Positions 8,509-14,484 of a DNA stretch of 17,093 bases are shown here, piece after piece. The stretch comes from Clostridia bacterium (GTDB taxonomy: Bacteria > Bacillota > Clostridia > Clostridiales > Clostridiaceae). Location: the NCBI GenBank assembly GCA_009930125.1, contig RZYZ01000017.1, forward strand, positions 1 to 17,093. The letters are read 5' to 3'. The notes beneath the pieces are model-generated. The model did not search any database, was not told the origin of the DNA, and saw nothing but the letters and a program-made list of their open reading frames with translations. A program made the translations under genes and the position numbers. Each line of letters starts with the position of its first letter. The first letter of the stretch is position 1.

Positions 8509-8859
8509 GGGGATGTATTGGCTTCGACGGGGGTATGGAAGATCTGATAAGCGAGTAGAAGGATGCTATTGACCTGCTTTAAAAAACTATAGCAAAACAT
8601 AAACGCAGAAGATAATTTTGCACTAGCAGCGTAAGCTGCTACGTTCTACCCGGGATGTCCGCTGCCAGGGATTAGAGCGCCGATTAGCGGAAAAACGAGT
8701 CTGAGTAAGCTTTGCCTCAGAAACGGAATAAATGAAGCTACCAATGGCCAAGTCTGCTTGTAAACTAAGCCAAAGGGAATGTTAATTACAAAGCTACACT
8801 CGTAGAAAGTCTTATTTTTCGACTTTCGGACAGGGGTTCGACACCCCTCATCTCCACCA
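8509..8859 (+). ncRNA. ssrA: Transfer-messenger RNA (tmRNA)
   Basis: tmRNA rescues ribosomes stalled on broken mRNAs: it is charged with alanine, enters the empty A site with SmpB and supplies a degradation-tag reading frame. The 5' end GGGGATG pairs with CATCTCC near the 3' end (8849-8855) to form the 7-bp acceptor stem, followed by an encoded ACCA. The 5' block TTGGCTTCGACGGGGG and the T-arm GGGGTTCGACACCCC are standard. The tag frame lies at 8605-8634. The molecule is about 351 nt, the normal size for a one-piece tmRNA. It has its own promoter and terminator. Confidence 0.98.
8605..8634 (+). other. tmRNA proteolysis-tag reading frame
   Basis: Within ssrA the resume codon GCA at 8605 follows ATAAAC. 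The frame reads A-E-D-N-F-A-L-A-A and then TAA at 8632-8634. With the alanine donated by the charged tmRNA the added tag is AAEDNFALAA, ending in the ALAA recognised by ClpXP-type proteases. The choice of resume codon rests on similarity to other bacterial tags. Confidence 0.88.
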
Positions 8860-8867
8860 GTTAAACT

Positions 8868-8890
8868 GACCGCTTTATGCGGTCTTTTTT
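8868..8890 (+). terminator. Rho-independent terminator of ssrA
   Basis: Stem GACCGC / GCGGTC (8868-8873 and 8879-8884) with loop TTTAT, followed by six T residues, 8 bases after the tmRNA 3' end. Confidence 0.93.
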
Positions 8891-8932
8891 CATTTTAAGA
8901 CCCATTAGCGGGTAACTGACGTCGTGCTGTCG

Positions 8933-8961
8933 TAGACACTACAGGTCATTTCATCTATACT
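8933..8961 (+). promoter_or_regulatory. Promoter of the HTH-DUF805 gene
   Basis: TAGACA (8933-8938) and TATACT (8956-8961) are separated by 17 bases. A short inverted repeat GTAG-ACA-CTAC overlaps the -35 box and could be an operator, but it is too short to be sure. Confidence 0.65.
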
Positions 8962-8998
8962 ATGTTCAAATTACATGAAAACGAGGATGAGAGAAGTT

Positions 8999-9526
8999 AT
9001 GAAAATTGATTGGAATAAGGTTAAAACCTTAAGAAGAAATAAGAGCTGGTCACAAGAGCAACTGAGCGAAAGAAGTGGATTAAGTCTTCGTACAATACAA
9101 CGCGTTGAAAATGGAAGCAATACATCAGCTGTGTCGCTTAGACTGATTGCAGAAGCACTGGGTGCGGATCCTAGTGAGCTGATCCTCCAGGAGAAGCAGA
9201 AACCACAAACACCGGTTGAGTCCATCAAAATGAGCTTTATGGAGTTTGCGAACTTTTCCGGAAAAGCAACTCGCTATGAGTACTGGTGGTTTCTTCTATT
9301 TATGGTTCTGGTACTGGCTATAGCAACCATTATTCATGAACAGCTTAATCAAATAGTGGCAATCATATTCCTGGTGCCATTTCTTGCTGTAGGATCCCGA
9401 AGATTAAATGATGTCGGTCGCAGTATCTGGTGGCAGTTATTTTTATTGGTTCCATTTGGGCAGATCATCGTATTATTCATGATGGCTGAAAAGAGTGAAA
9501 TAACCGGCGCTGCTCTAGAAGAATGA
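8999..9526 (+). CDS. XRE-type helix-turn-helix protein fused to a DUF805 membrane domain
   Basis: A 175-residue two-domain protein. The N-terminal part (about 5-60) is a Cro/C1-type DNA-binding domain: VKTLRRNKSWSQEQLSERSG, then SLRTIQRVENG as the recognition helix region, then a typical ALGADPSELI end. The C-terminal part (about 75-165) matches DUF805, with FSGKATRYEYWWF, hydrophobic helices, SRRLNDVGRSIWW and a last hydrophobic helix ending near MMAEKSE. It is thus predicted to be a membrane-anchored DNA-binding protein; ligand and targets are unknown. The ATG at 8999 is chosen over in-frame ATGs at 8975 and 8987 because only it has purine-rich bases (GAGGATGAGAGAAG) at a suitable distance. 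A strong terminator follows, so it is monocistronic. Confidence 0.85.
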   Translation: MKIDWNKVKTLRRNKSWSQEQLSERSGLSLRTIQRVENGSNTSAVSLRLIAEALGADPSELILQEKQKPQTPVESIKMSFMEFANFSGKATRYEYWWFLLFMVLVLAIATIIHEQLNQIVAIIFLVPFLAVGSRRLNDVGRSIWWQLFLLVPFGQIIVLFMMAEKSEITGAALEE

Positions 9527-9573
9527 GTCTGGAGACATTGATATCATATAGAAAGCTCAAAGATTGGTATATG

Positions 9574-9627
9574 GAATCTATAGGACCCTATGTTTTTGAT
9601 GGAACATAGGGTCTTATAGATTCTTTT
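9574..9627 (+). terminator. Very strong terminator after the HTH-DUF805 gene
   Basis: A 21-bp stem (9574-9594 with 9603-9623, a single G-U pair) with an 8-base loop is followed by TTTTC. Its near-perfect pairing also makes it a possible terminator for the opposite strand. Confidence 0.88.
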
Positions 9628-9674
9628 CACTTAGTATGGTTATTACTGAACTGCTGATGCATAAGAAGCCTGTA

Positions 9675-9703
9675 TTGACACCACAAATATACTAAGATAC
9701 CAT
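9675..9703 (+). promoter_or_regulatory. Promoter upstream of the decayed NTF2-like gene
   Basis: A consensus TTGACA (9675-9680) and TACCAT (9698-9703) are 17 bases apart, about 90 bases before the start codon at 9796. Confidence 0.55.
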
Positions 9704-9795
9704 GAAAACGTAATCACCATTTTTGAAATAACAGGTATACGGATTGATGAAACCGCATGGGTAATAAGTGATGAAAAGGAAGAGAGGTGCAACAT

Positions 9796-10964
9796 ATGAA
9801 CAATCAGATCAGGCATGAAATCAGAGAGCTGCTGGATTTTTTTCAGGAAGGATACATACAGCGGGACACCAGCAAGGTAGATTCCTTCATGGAAAAATTA
9901 TTTGATCAGATTGACAACATCATACTGATCGGCACAAGCAGCGGCGAATGGTGCATGGGCTGTGATGAGGTGAAAGAATTATTCATCAGTGACTGGAACT
10001 ATTGGGGAGATTTGAGATTGAATGCCGATGAAGCAGAGGTTCTTCTTTTTGGAGAGACTGCCATCGTCTATACATCCGGTACTGTGAAGTATTCCTTTTC
10101 AAGTGATACGGATGCCTATTCGGGATACCTTGGTTATACCAGAGAATGCTTCGATGAATATCTCTGGATAGCAAAAGACCGGATAGAATGAAGGTCACAG
10201 ACATCAACTGGGCGTTGGCTCATATACTGAGCCAGTGGGAGGACAAGGTGCGAGACTATTTATGGGATCTGCGGATCTCTTTCGTCTTGATACAGAATAA
10301 AGGTATCTGGAAAATCAGGCAGCTGCAGTTTTCACTTCCGGTAGTCGGACATCTTCCTGATGTAAGGCTTGATGAATATGGGTATGATCGGAAGGTTTTT
10401 GATCAGGAAACGACGAAACTGAAGAAATATGTTGAGCACAATGCATCGGAAGATGAAATGGCGATTCTATCTGTTATTCAGGATTTCGGAGAAGATTATC
10501 TGGATAATAAAACTGATTCAAGCGCTATAAGAGACAAGTATTTCAGGTCAGAGCAATTTTTCGCGATTGATACAGATCAGGCTCAATATATAGATCCAGA
10601 AGGGATAGACTCGATGATCAGAAAACATAGAAGCTGCTTCGAGGGAGTTGAACTCGATCATGACAACTGTCTGGTCAATTCTTCCGAAGATGCCACTTGG
10701 ATTGCCACCCATGGTGTTTTCAGAAAAGTGATCACTGAAAGTGAAGCACTGGAACATCTGGTAGCGTTCATCAAAGAAACGGAAAGTTCTCAGATAGACG
10801 ATAAGAAAAGCTGTTTCGCATCCGGAGGAGTATAGCAGAGATGCTCAAAGAGAATGCCCGTGCTTGTGGAAGAGAAGGGGAAATGGCTTTTCAGATTTCT
10901 GCAGTTTTCGCTCCCGTTTAATTATATTCTGGAAGGCAAGACAGAAGCAGGAGTGCTTCCTTGA
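9796..10964 (+). pseudogene. Two-domain NTF2/SnoaL-like protein gene broken by frameshifts
   Basis: Four pieces in changing frames read as one protein with two NTF2/SnoaL_3-like domains of unknown function. Piece A (9796-10191, after AGAGAGG at 9781) begins MNNQIRHEIRELLDFFQEGY and holds GTSSGEWCMG and TSGTVKYSF. Piece B (10188-10807, overlapping as ATGA but without a ribosome site) supplies the strands that should end the same domain, ISFVLIQNKGIWKIRQLQFS, and starts a second copy. At an A-rich run near 10806 the frame changes: codons from 10808 read KLFRIRRSIAEMLKENAR, where frame B gives an unrelated peptide and TAG at 10833. From about 10857 the B frame resumes with VEEKGKWLFRFLQFSLP up to TGA at 10962. 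Alternating frames with continuous homology-like sequence indicate decay, unless the shifts are sequencing errors. Known members are small cytoplasmic proteins. Confidence 0.78.
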
Positions 10965-11010
10965 TCGAATAAATATGGACACATTTCATGCGTAGTATTC
11001 AGAATAAAGT

Positions 11011-11056
11011 AGAGCCCTTGGTATATCAGAGTATATACTGGGGGCTTTCTGTTTTG
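11011..11056 (+). terminator. Terminator after the NTF2-like pseudogene
   Basis: A 16-bp stem containing several G-U pairs (11011-11026 with 11033-11048) closes the loop CAGAGT and is followed by CTGTTTTG. It separates the decayed gene from the metal-sulfur operon. Confidence 0.7.
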
Positions 11057-11147
11057 CGTTGGAAGAGAACATTCATCGAAGTATTCCTTACAGAAATCGT
11101 AAAGCGGATAACAGAGCATCTGTGAAATGAATAAGGAAAAACGAAAA

Positions 11148-11209
11148 AAAGTAAATGACATATGTCATAAAAGGTGTATAATGATAAAGTAAATGACATA
11201 TGTCATAAA
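11148..11209 (+). promoter_or_regulatory. Twin palindromic operator
   Basis: The perfect 12-bp palindrome TGACATATGTCA occurs at 11156-11167 and 11194-11205. Each copy sits in an identical 24-base direct repeat (11148-11171 and 11186-11209), so the copies are 38 bp apart. One covers the -35 box and the other the start region, the classic layout for repression by a dimeric regulator. No regulator gene is adjacent and I cannot name the family. Confidence 0.75.
11155..11182 (+). promoter_or_regulatory. Promoter of the DUF5320/NifX/MinD operon
   Basis: ATGACA (11155-11160) and consensus TATAAT (11177-11182) are separated by 16 bases; the start would be near 11189. The -35 box lies inside the first palindrome, and the expected start lies beside the second. 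Confidence 0.75.
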
Positions 11210-11228
11210 CTAAAAGGAGGAGAAGAAC

Positions 11229-11426
11229 ATGGCAAATAGAGATGGAACAGGCCCCGTGGGGGATGGTTCAGTAGAAGGTAGAGGTTTAGGCATCTGCACT
11301 GGGATCAACGGTGATAGAAATGAAGGAGGACCCAGACAGGGACTTGCAAGAAAAAAAGGATTCGGCCATGGGCATGGCAGAGGAAATCGATCCAATAGAG
11401 GTCAGATCCATACAGAGAACAGATAA
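11229..11426 (+). CDS. DUF5320-like small Gly/Arg-rich protein, probably frameshifted
   Basis: The 65-residue product begins MANRDGTGPVGDGS and continues with GRGLGIC and GHGHGRGNRSNRG, the pattern of DUF5320 proteins that accompany NifX and Mrp/MinD genes in anaerobes. Its function is unknown; the His/Gly stretch could bind metal. An AAAGGAGG site (11213-11220) lies eight bases before the ATG. Family members usually continue into a charged helical tail. Here a tail of that kind (EKWSDILMDQECSVMKKEQK and on to 11574) is present in the next frame, taking over near the TAA at 11424. A frameshift is therefore likely, and the intact product would be about 115 residues. As it stands the protein may be truncated but still made. 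Confidence 0.7.
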   Translation: MANRDGTGPVGDGSVEGRGLGICTGINGDRNEGGPRQGLARKKGFGHGHGRGNRSNRGQIHTENR

Positions 11427-11601
11427 GAGCAGGATCATTGCCTCAGAATCCGAGAAATGGTCTGACATTCTTATGGATCAGGAATGCTCTGTAATGAAAA
11501 AGGAGCAGAAACAGGTAAAGCAGAAGGTGATGGGTGCAATAGAATCCATCGGGAACAGAAACAATGAAAAATGAAAGTAAGATAATAGTGGAGGTTTCAT
11601 A

Positions 11602-11970
11602 ATGAAAATAGCAATTCCAGTTGATGAAAAAAATGCGGAGACAGGTGTGTGTTCATCTTTTGGCCGTACACCCTACTTCCTGATGTATGATACAGAGACA
11701 AAGAGAAGTGAATTCATTGAAAATAGTGCAGCGGAGAGTGCCGGTGGCGCTGGCATAAAAGCGGCCCAGTCGATTGTGGACCAGAAGGCGCATGTTCTTC
11801 TAACGCCCAGATGCGGAGAAAATGCAGCGGATGTGCTCACCTCCTCAGATGTTGCAATGTATCAGACACGCTCAGCATCCGTATCAGATAATATTTCCGC
11901 ATTTTTAGATGAGGAGCTGTCACCGCTGCATGAAACACATCCTGGATTTCATGGGCATGGAGAAAACTAG
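11602..11970 (+). CDS. NifX/NifB-like (dinitrogenase FeMo-cofactor biosynthesis family) protein
   Basis: A 122-residue member of the small family that binds Fe-Mo or other metal-sulfur clusters; in organisms without nitrogenase its job is poorly known. Conserved points are IAIPVDE at the N-terminus, FGRTPYFLMYD (20-30), AGGAGIKAAQSIV (47-59) and PRCGENAADVL (69-79) with Cys71. The C-terminus is His-rich (HETHPGFHGHGEN), a plausible metal-binding tail. A GGAGG site (11590-11594) sets the start. The stop is directly followed by the first MinD-type ATPase gene, whose ribosome site lies in this gene's end. The context points to assembly or handling of a metal-sulfur cluster, not nitrogen fixation, as no nif structural genes are seen. 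Confidence 0.9.
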   Translation: MKIAIPVDEKNAETGVCSSFGRTPYFLMYDTETKRSEFIENSAAESAGGAGIKAAQSIVDQKAHVLLTPRCGENAADVLTSSDVAMYQTRSASVSDNISAFLDEELSPLHETHPGFHGHGEN

Positions 11971-11971
11971 A

Positions 11972-12829
11972 ATGAGAATTGCAGTACTAAGCGGAAAAGG
12001 CGGCACAGGGAAAACCATGGTATCCGTGAACCTGGCTGCAGCAGCAGAAGCGTCCTATGTGGACTGTGATGTGGAAGAACCCAATGGGCATCTGTTTTTC
12101 AAACCTGAAGACATTCTGGAAGAAGACGTCTTTGTGAGCATCCCTCAAGTGGATTCCACATTATGCGATGGATGCAGAAAATGTACAGAGTTCTGCAGAT
12201 ACAACGCCCTTGCCTATGTGAAGGACAGGCTGATTGTTTTTGACGATGTGTGTCACTCCTGCGGAGGGTGCGTCATGGTCTGTCCTCATCAGGCACTGAC
12301 AGAAAAAAACAAGGTCATCGGAAAGATCAGGAGAGGTATATCGGATCATGTCAGTGTGCATTCAGGAATGCTGAATGTAGGAGAAGCATCAGGTGTGCCC
12401 ATCATCAAAAGACTTCTGGAAGAAAGTGACTCCCAGACAGATGGACTCCGCATCATAGACTGTCCTCCGGGCAGCTCCTGTATGGTCATGGAAAGCATCA
12501 GGGAGGCGGACTACTGCATTCTTGTGGCAGAACCCACAGTCTTCGGAGTGCACAATCTTAATATGGTCTATGATCTGGTCAAACTATTTCATAAACCCTT
12601 TGGAGTAGTGCTGAATAAATGTCTGGATGAGGAGAATCCTGCAGAGAAGTTCTGCAAGGATCATGACATCAAGGTGCTTGGCAGAATTCCCTTCGACAAG
12701 GAGCTCGGACTTCTGAATTCCAATGCGGAGATCGCCGTAAGAAAAGATGAGAAGTATCACCATGTGTTTTCAGAACTGCTGGAAACTGTGAAAGGGGAGG
12801 TGCAGCATGAAACAGCTTCTCGTTCTTAG
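11972..12829 (+). CDS. MinD/NBP35-type P-loop ATPase with inserted ferredoxin domain (first copy)
   Basis: A 285-residue ATPase of the MinD superfamily with a 2x[4Fe-4S] ferredoxin insert (COG1149 type), thought to handle Fe-S or other metal-sulfur clusters in anaerobes. The deviant Walker A is SGKGGTGKT (7-15). VDCDVEEPNGH follows. The ferredoxin motifs are Cys65-x2-Cys68-x2-Cys71-x3-Cys75 and Cys94-x2-Cys97-x2-Cys100-x3-Cys104. The Walker B/switch region is IIDCPPG (161-167), and VVLNK (212-216) is the base-binding loop. The ATG at 11972 is preferred over one at 11909: it puts Walker A at the usual place and has GGAGA at 11959-11963. The gene begins one base after the NifX-like gene ends and overlaps the next by 23 bases, so translation is probably coupled and the two ATPases may pair. 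Confidence 0.93.
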   Translation: MRIAVLSGKGGTGKTMVSVNLAAAAEASYVDCDVEEPNGHLFFKPEDILEEDVFVSIPQVDSTLCDGCRKCTEFCRYNALAYVKDRLIVFDDVCHSCGGCVMVCPHQALTEKNKVIGKIRRGISDHVSVHSGMLNVGEASGVPIIKRLLEESDSQTDGLRIIDCPPGSSCMVMESIREADYCILVAEPTVFGVHNLNMVYDLVKLFHKPFGVVLNKCLDEENPAEKFCKDHDIKVLGRIPFDKELGLLNSNAEIAVRKDEKYHHVFSELLETVKGEVQHETASRS

Positions 12830-13670
12830 CGGAAAAGGGGGAACAGGAAAAACTACAGTAGCCAGTGCATTCATCAGACTATCAGAAGCACAGGCTTATG
12901 CGGACTGTGATGTGGATGCACCGAATCTTCATCTCATTACGGAGCAGAGTGTACTGCCTGAAAAAAAAGACTATTATGGACTGCCCAAAGCGGAAATTCA
13001 TCAGGATCTATGCGTCGGATGCGGTCTTTGCAGCAGAAACTGCAGGTTTGATGCCATAGACTTTGATAAGATTTATGAAGTCAATCCCTTCGCCTGCGAA
13101 GGATGCGGGGTATGCGCTCTGGTATGTCCGGCTGAAGCGATCACATTGAAACCCGCGGTGGATGGAGAGATGGAGCTGTATCAGAACAGAAATGCGGTCT
13201 TTTCCACAGCTCAGCTGAAAATGGGCAGCGGAACTTCCGGCATGCTTGTGAGCGAAGTGAAAAAACAGATGAAGTCTGCAGCAGGTGAAGCTATACTGGC
13301 GGTGATTGACGGGTCTCCAGGTATAGGATGTCCCGTGATCGCATCCATCAGTGGAGTGGATATGGTGCTGATCGTTGCGGAACCTTCCATTTCAGGTATC
13401 AGCGATCTGGAAAGAATCGTCAAAACTGCAGCGTCATTTGGAACGAAAACTGCAGTATGCATCAATAAGTATGATACAAACGCTGCAAATTCCGAAAGAA
13501 TACAGCGGTTCTGCAAGGGAAACAATCTTCCCTTTGCTGGCGTCATACCATACGACCTGGAAGCAGTAAGAGCCATCAATCGCGGGAAGAGCATTGTTGA
13601 GATTGAATGCTCTTCTGGTAAAGCGGTACAAGAGATTTATGCAAAGACCATGAAATTACTTTTGGAATAG
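12807..13670 (+). CDS. MinD/NBP35-type P-loop ATPase with inserted ferredoxin domain (second copy)
   Basis: A 287-residue paralogue of the preceding gene product with the same layout. It has Walker A SGKGGTGKT (8-16) and ADCDVDAPN. The ferredoxin motifs are Cys69-x2-Cys72-x2-Cys75-x3-Cys79 and Cys97-x2-Cys100-x2-Cys103-x3-Cys107. The switch region is VIDGSPGIGCP (167-176) with an extra Cys, and INKYD (219-223) is the nucleotide base loop. The DGSPG form against DCPPG in its partner distinguishes two subtypes that normally occur side by side, which suggests a heterodimer. A GGGGAGG site (12794-12800) lies inside the upstream gene. All eight cluster cysteines are intact in both copies, so this part of the operon is not decaying. 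Confidence 0.93.
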   Translation: MKQLLVLSGKGGTGKTTVASAFIRLSEAQAYADCDVDAPNLHLITEQSVLPEKKDYYGLPKAEIHQDLCVGCGLCSRNCRFDAIDFDKIYEVNPFACEGCGVCALVCPAEAITLKPAVDGEMELYQNRNAVFSTAQLKMGSGTSGMLVSEVKKQMKSAAGEAILAVIDGSPGIGCPVIASISGVDMVLIVAEPSISGISDLERIVKTAASFGTKTAVCINKYDTNAANSERIQRFCKGNNLPFAGVIPYDLEAVRAINRGKSIVEIECSSGKAVQEIYAKTMKLLLE

Positions 13671-13703
13671 ATCGGAAACGGACGACGTAAATGGAAAAGT
13701 TGT

Positions 13704-13726
13704 TTCTGGCAGGATAGCTGTCAGAA
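13704..13726 (+). other. Intercistronic hairpin before the second NifX-like gene
   Basis: A 9-bp stem TTCTGGCAG / CTGTCAGAA (one G-U pair) with loop GATAG lies between the second ATPase gene and the NifX-like gene, with no T-run after it. It could adjust mRNA stability; no function is shown. Confidence 0.4.
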
Positions 13727-13748
13727 GAATAATTGGAGGAAGAACAGT

Positions 13749-14111
13749 ATGATCAAAATAGCAGTAGCCAGTGAAAATAAGGTAGTCACAGAACATTTCG
13801 GACATTGTCAGAACTTTACCATCTTTGAAACGGAGTCTGATCAGATTACGAAAAGAGAGTCCATTCCTTATCCGGGCCATAGACCCGGATTTTTGCCTAA
13901 TTTCCTCAATGATCTGGGCGTACATGTAATCATATCAGGTGGTATGGGAAGTGGTGCCATTGACATCTTCAATGAAAAGCATATTGAAGTGATTGTTGGA
14001 GCAAAAGGAGAGGTGGAAGCCGCTGCGCTCGCTTATCTTGCCGGGGAGCTGAAATCAACGGGTTCTGTATGCCGCGAGCACCAGCATCATGATGAATGTG
14101 GAGATCACTGA
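13749..14111 (+). CDS. NifX/NifB-like protein with His/Cys-rich tail (second copy)
   Basis: A 120-residue member of the same metal-cluster-binding family as the product at 11602, but of a different subgroup. IAVASENKVVTEHFGHCQNFTIFE (4-27) carries the conserved HFGHC block, SGGMGSGAIDIF (63-74) the central glycine-rich turn, and VIVGAKGEVEAAALAYLAGEL (81-101) the last helix. The tail CREHQHHDECGDH (108-120) contains two Cys and several His, and probably binds metal. A GGAGGA site (13735-13740) lies eight bases before the ATG. It ends the operon and sits 78 bases after the second ATPase gene. An ORP-like scaffold role next to the MinD-type ATPases is an inference from gene order. Confidence 0.9.
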   Translation: MIKIAVASENKVVTEHFGHCQNFTIFETESDQITKRESIPYPGHRPGFLPNFLNDLGVHVIISGGMGSGAIDIFNEKHIEVIVGAKGEVEAAALAYLAGELKSTGSVCREHQHHDECGDH

Positions 14112-14266
14112 AGATCTTTACACGGAAGATGAATTCTGGCAGATCTTTAACAAGGAGCATTAGATTGCAGTCAACATGAGAACGGATCCGGATACTATAT
14201 TCAGGAATCTGTATGATAAAATACGTAGAGAAGTAAGAGGCTTTAGGGTGTCAACTCGATAATAAG
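14112..14266 (+). other. Gap between the operon and the IS target repeat; possible gene relic
   Basis: No convincing gene. One frame from the ATG at 14089 (overlapping the end of the NifX-like gene) reads ITEDLYTEDEFWQIFNKEH, then TAG at 14161, then in the same frame MRTDPDTIFRNLYDKIRR and onward to TAA at 14260. The composition looks protein-like, but no ribosome site is present and I do not recognise it. It may be the remains of a small gene. Confidence 0.3.
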
Positions 14267-14353
14267 AATGAGAACCTCATGCAGAAAATGGGGGTTTTCT
14301 ATATCAGATAGCATGTCCTGTCAGGTATTTATTGAACTGTTATTATGCTATAA
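14267..14353 (+). repeat. 87-bp target-site duplication, left copy
   Basis: Identical base for base to 16399-16485. It ends ...TGCTATAA directly before the CCGG end of the insertion sequence. One flanking G makes the boundary ambiguous by one base. It contains a T-rich run after an imperfect hairpin (about 14270-14300) that may have ended the upstream operon. Confidence 0.95.
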
Positions 14354-14371
14354 CCGGAGTTTCAGCAAAAA
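14354..14371 (+). repeat. Left terminal inverted repeat of the IS
   Basis: CCGGAGTTTCAGCAAAAA, the perfect complement of the right end. Confidence 0.96.
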
Positions 14372-14383
14372 TATTGAAACCAT

Positions 14384-14428
14384 AAAGCCTAAATTCATTG
14401 ATAATCAGTGGATTTGGGCTTTACTTTT
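14384..14428 (+). terminator. Hairpin at the IS left end, likely transcription barrier
   Basis: An 18-bp stem with three G-U pairs (14384-14401 with 14405-14422) closes a TAA loop and is followed by ACTTTT. It lies upstream of the transposase start and overlaps its -35 box. It would stop transcription entering from the operon on the left. Confidence 0.65.
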
Positions 14429-14448
14429 CGCTTATTTAATGGTATAAT
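14420..14448 (+). promoter_or_regulatory. Transposase promoter
   Basis: TTTACT (14420-14425) and consensus TATAAT (14443-14448) separated by 17 bases, 37 bases before the ATG at 14485. Confidence 0.7.
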
Positions 14449-14484
14449 ATATTAATACTTAGTACTAATATGGAGGGTTGTCCT

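Noticed and set aside
10188..10835. Independent second gene translationally coupled by ATGA to the preceding one
   Set aside because: There is no ribosome site, and the first part of this frame completes the NTF2-like domain begun in the previous frame, so a split gene explains it better.
10922..11161. Minus-strand open frame of 79 codons across the terminator and operator
   Set aside because: It runs through a clear terminator hairpin and the operator, and has no ribosome site or recognisable motif.
11602..14111. Nitrogen-fixation gene cluster
   Set aside because: The NifX-like domain occurs in many anaerobes without nitrogenase, and no nifH/D/K/B/E/N sequence is present.
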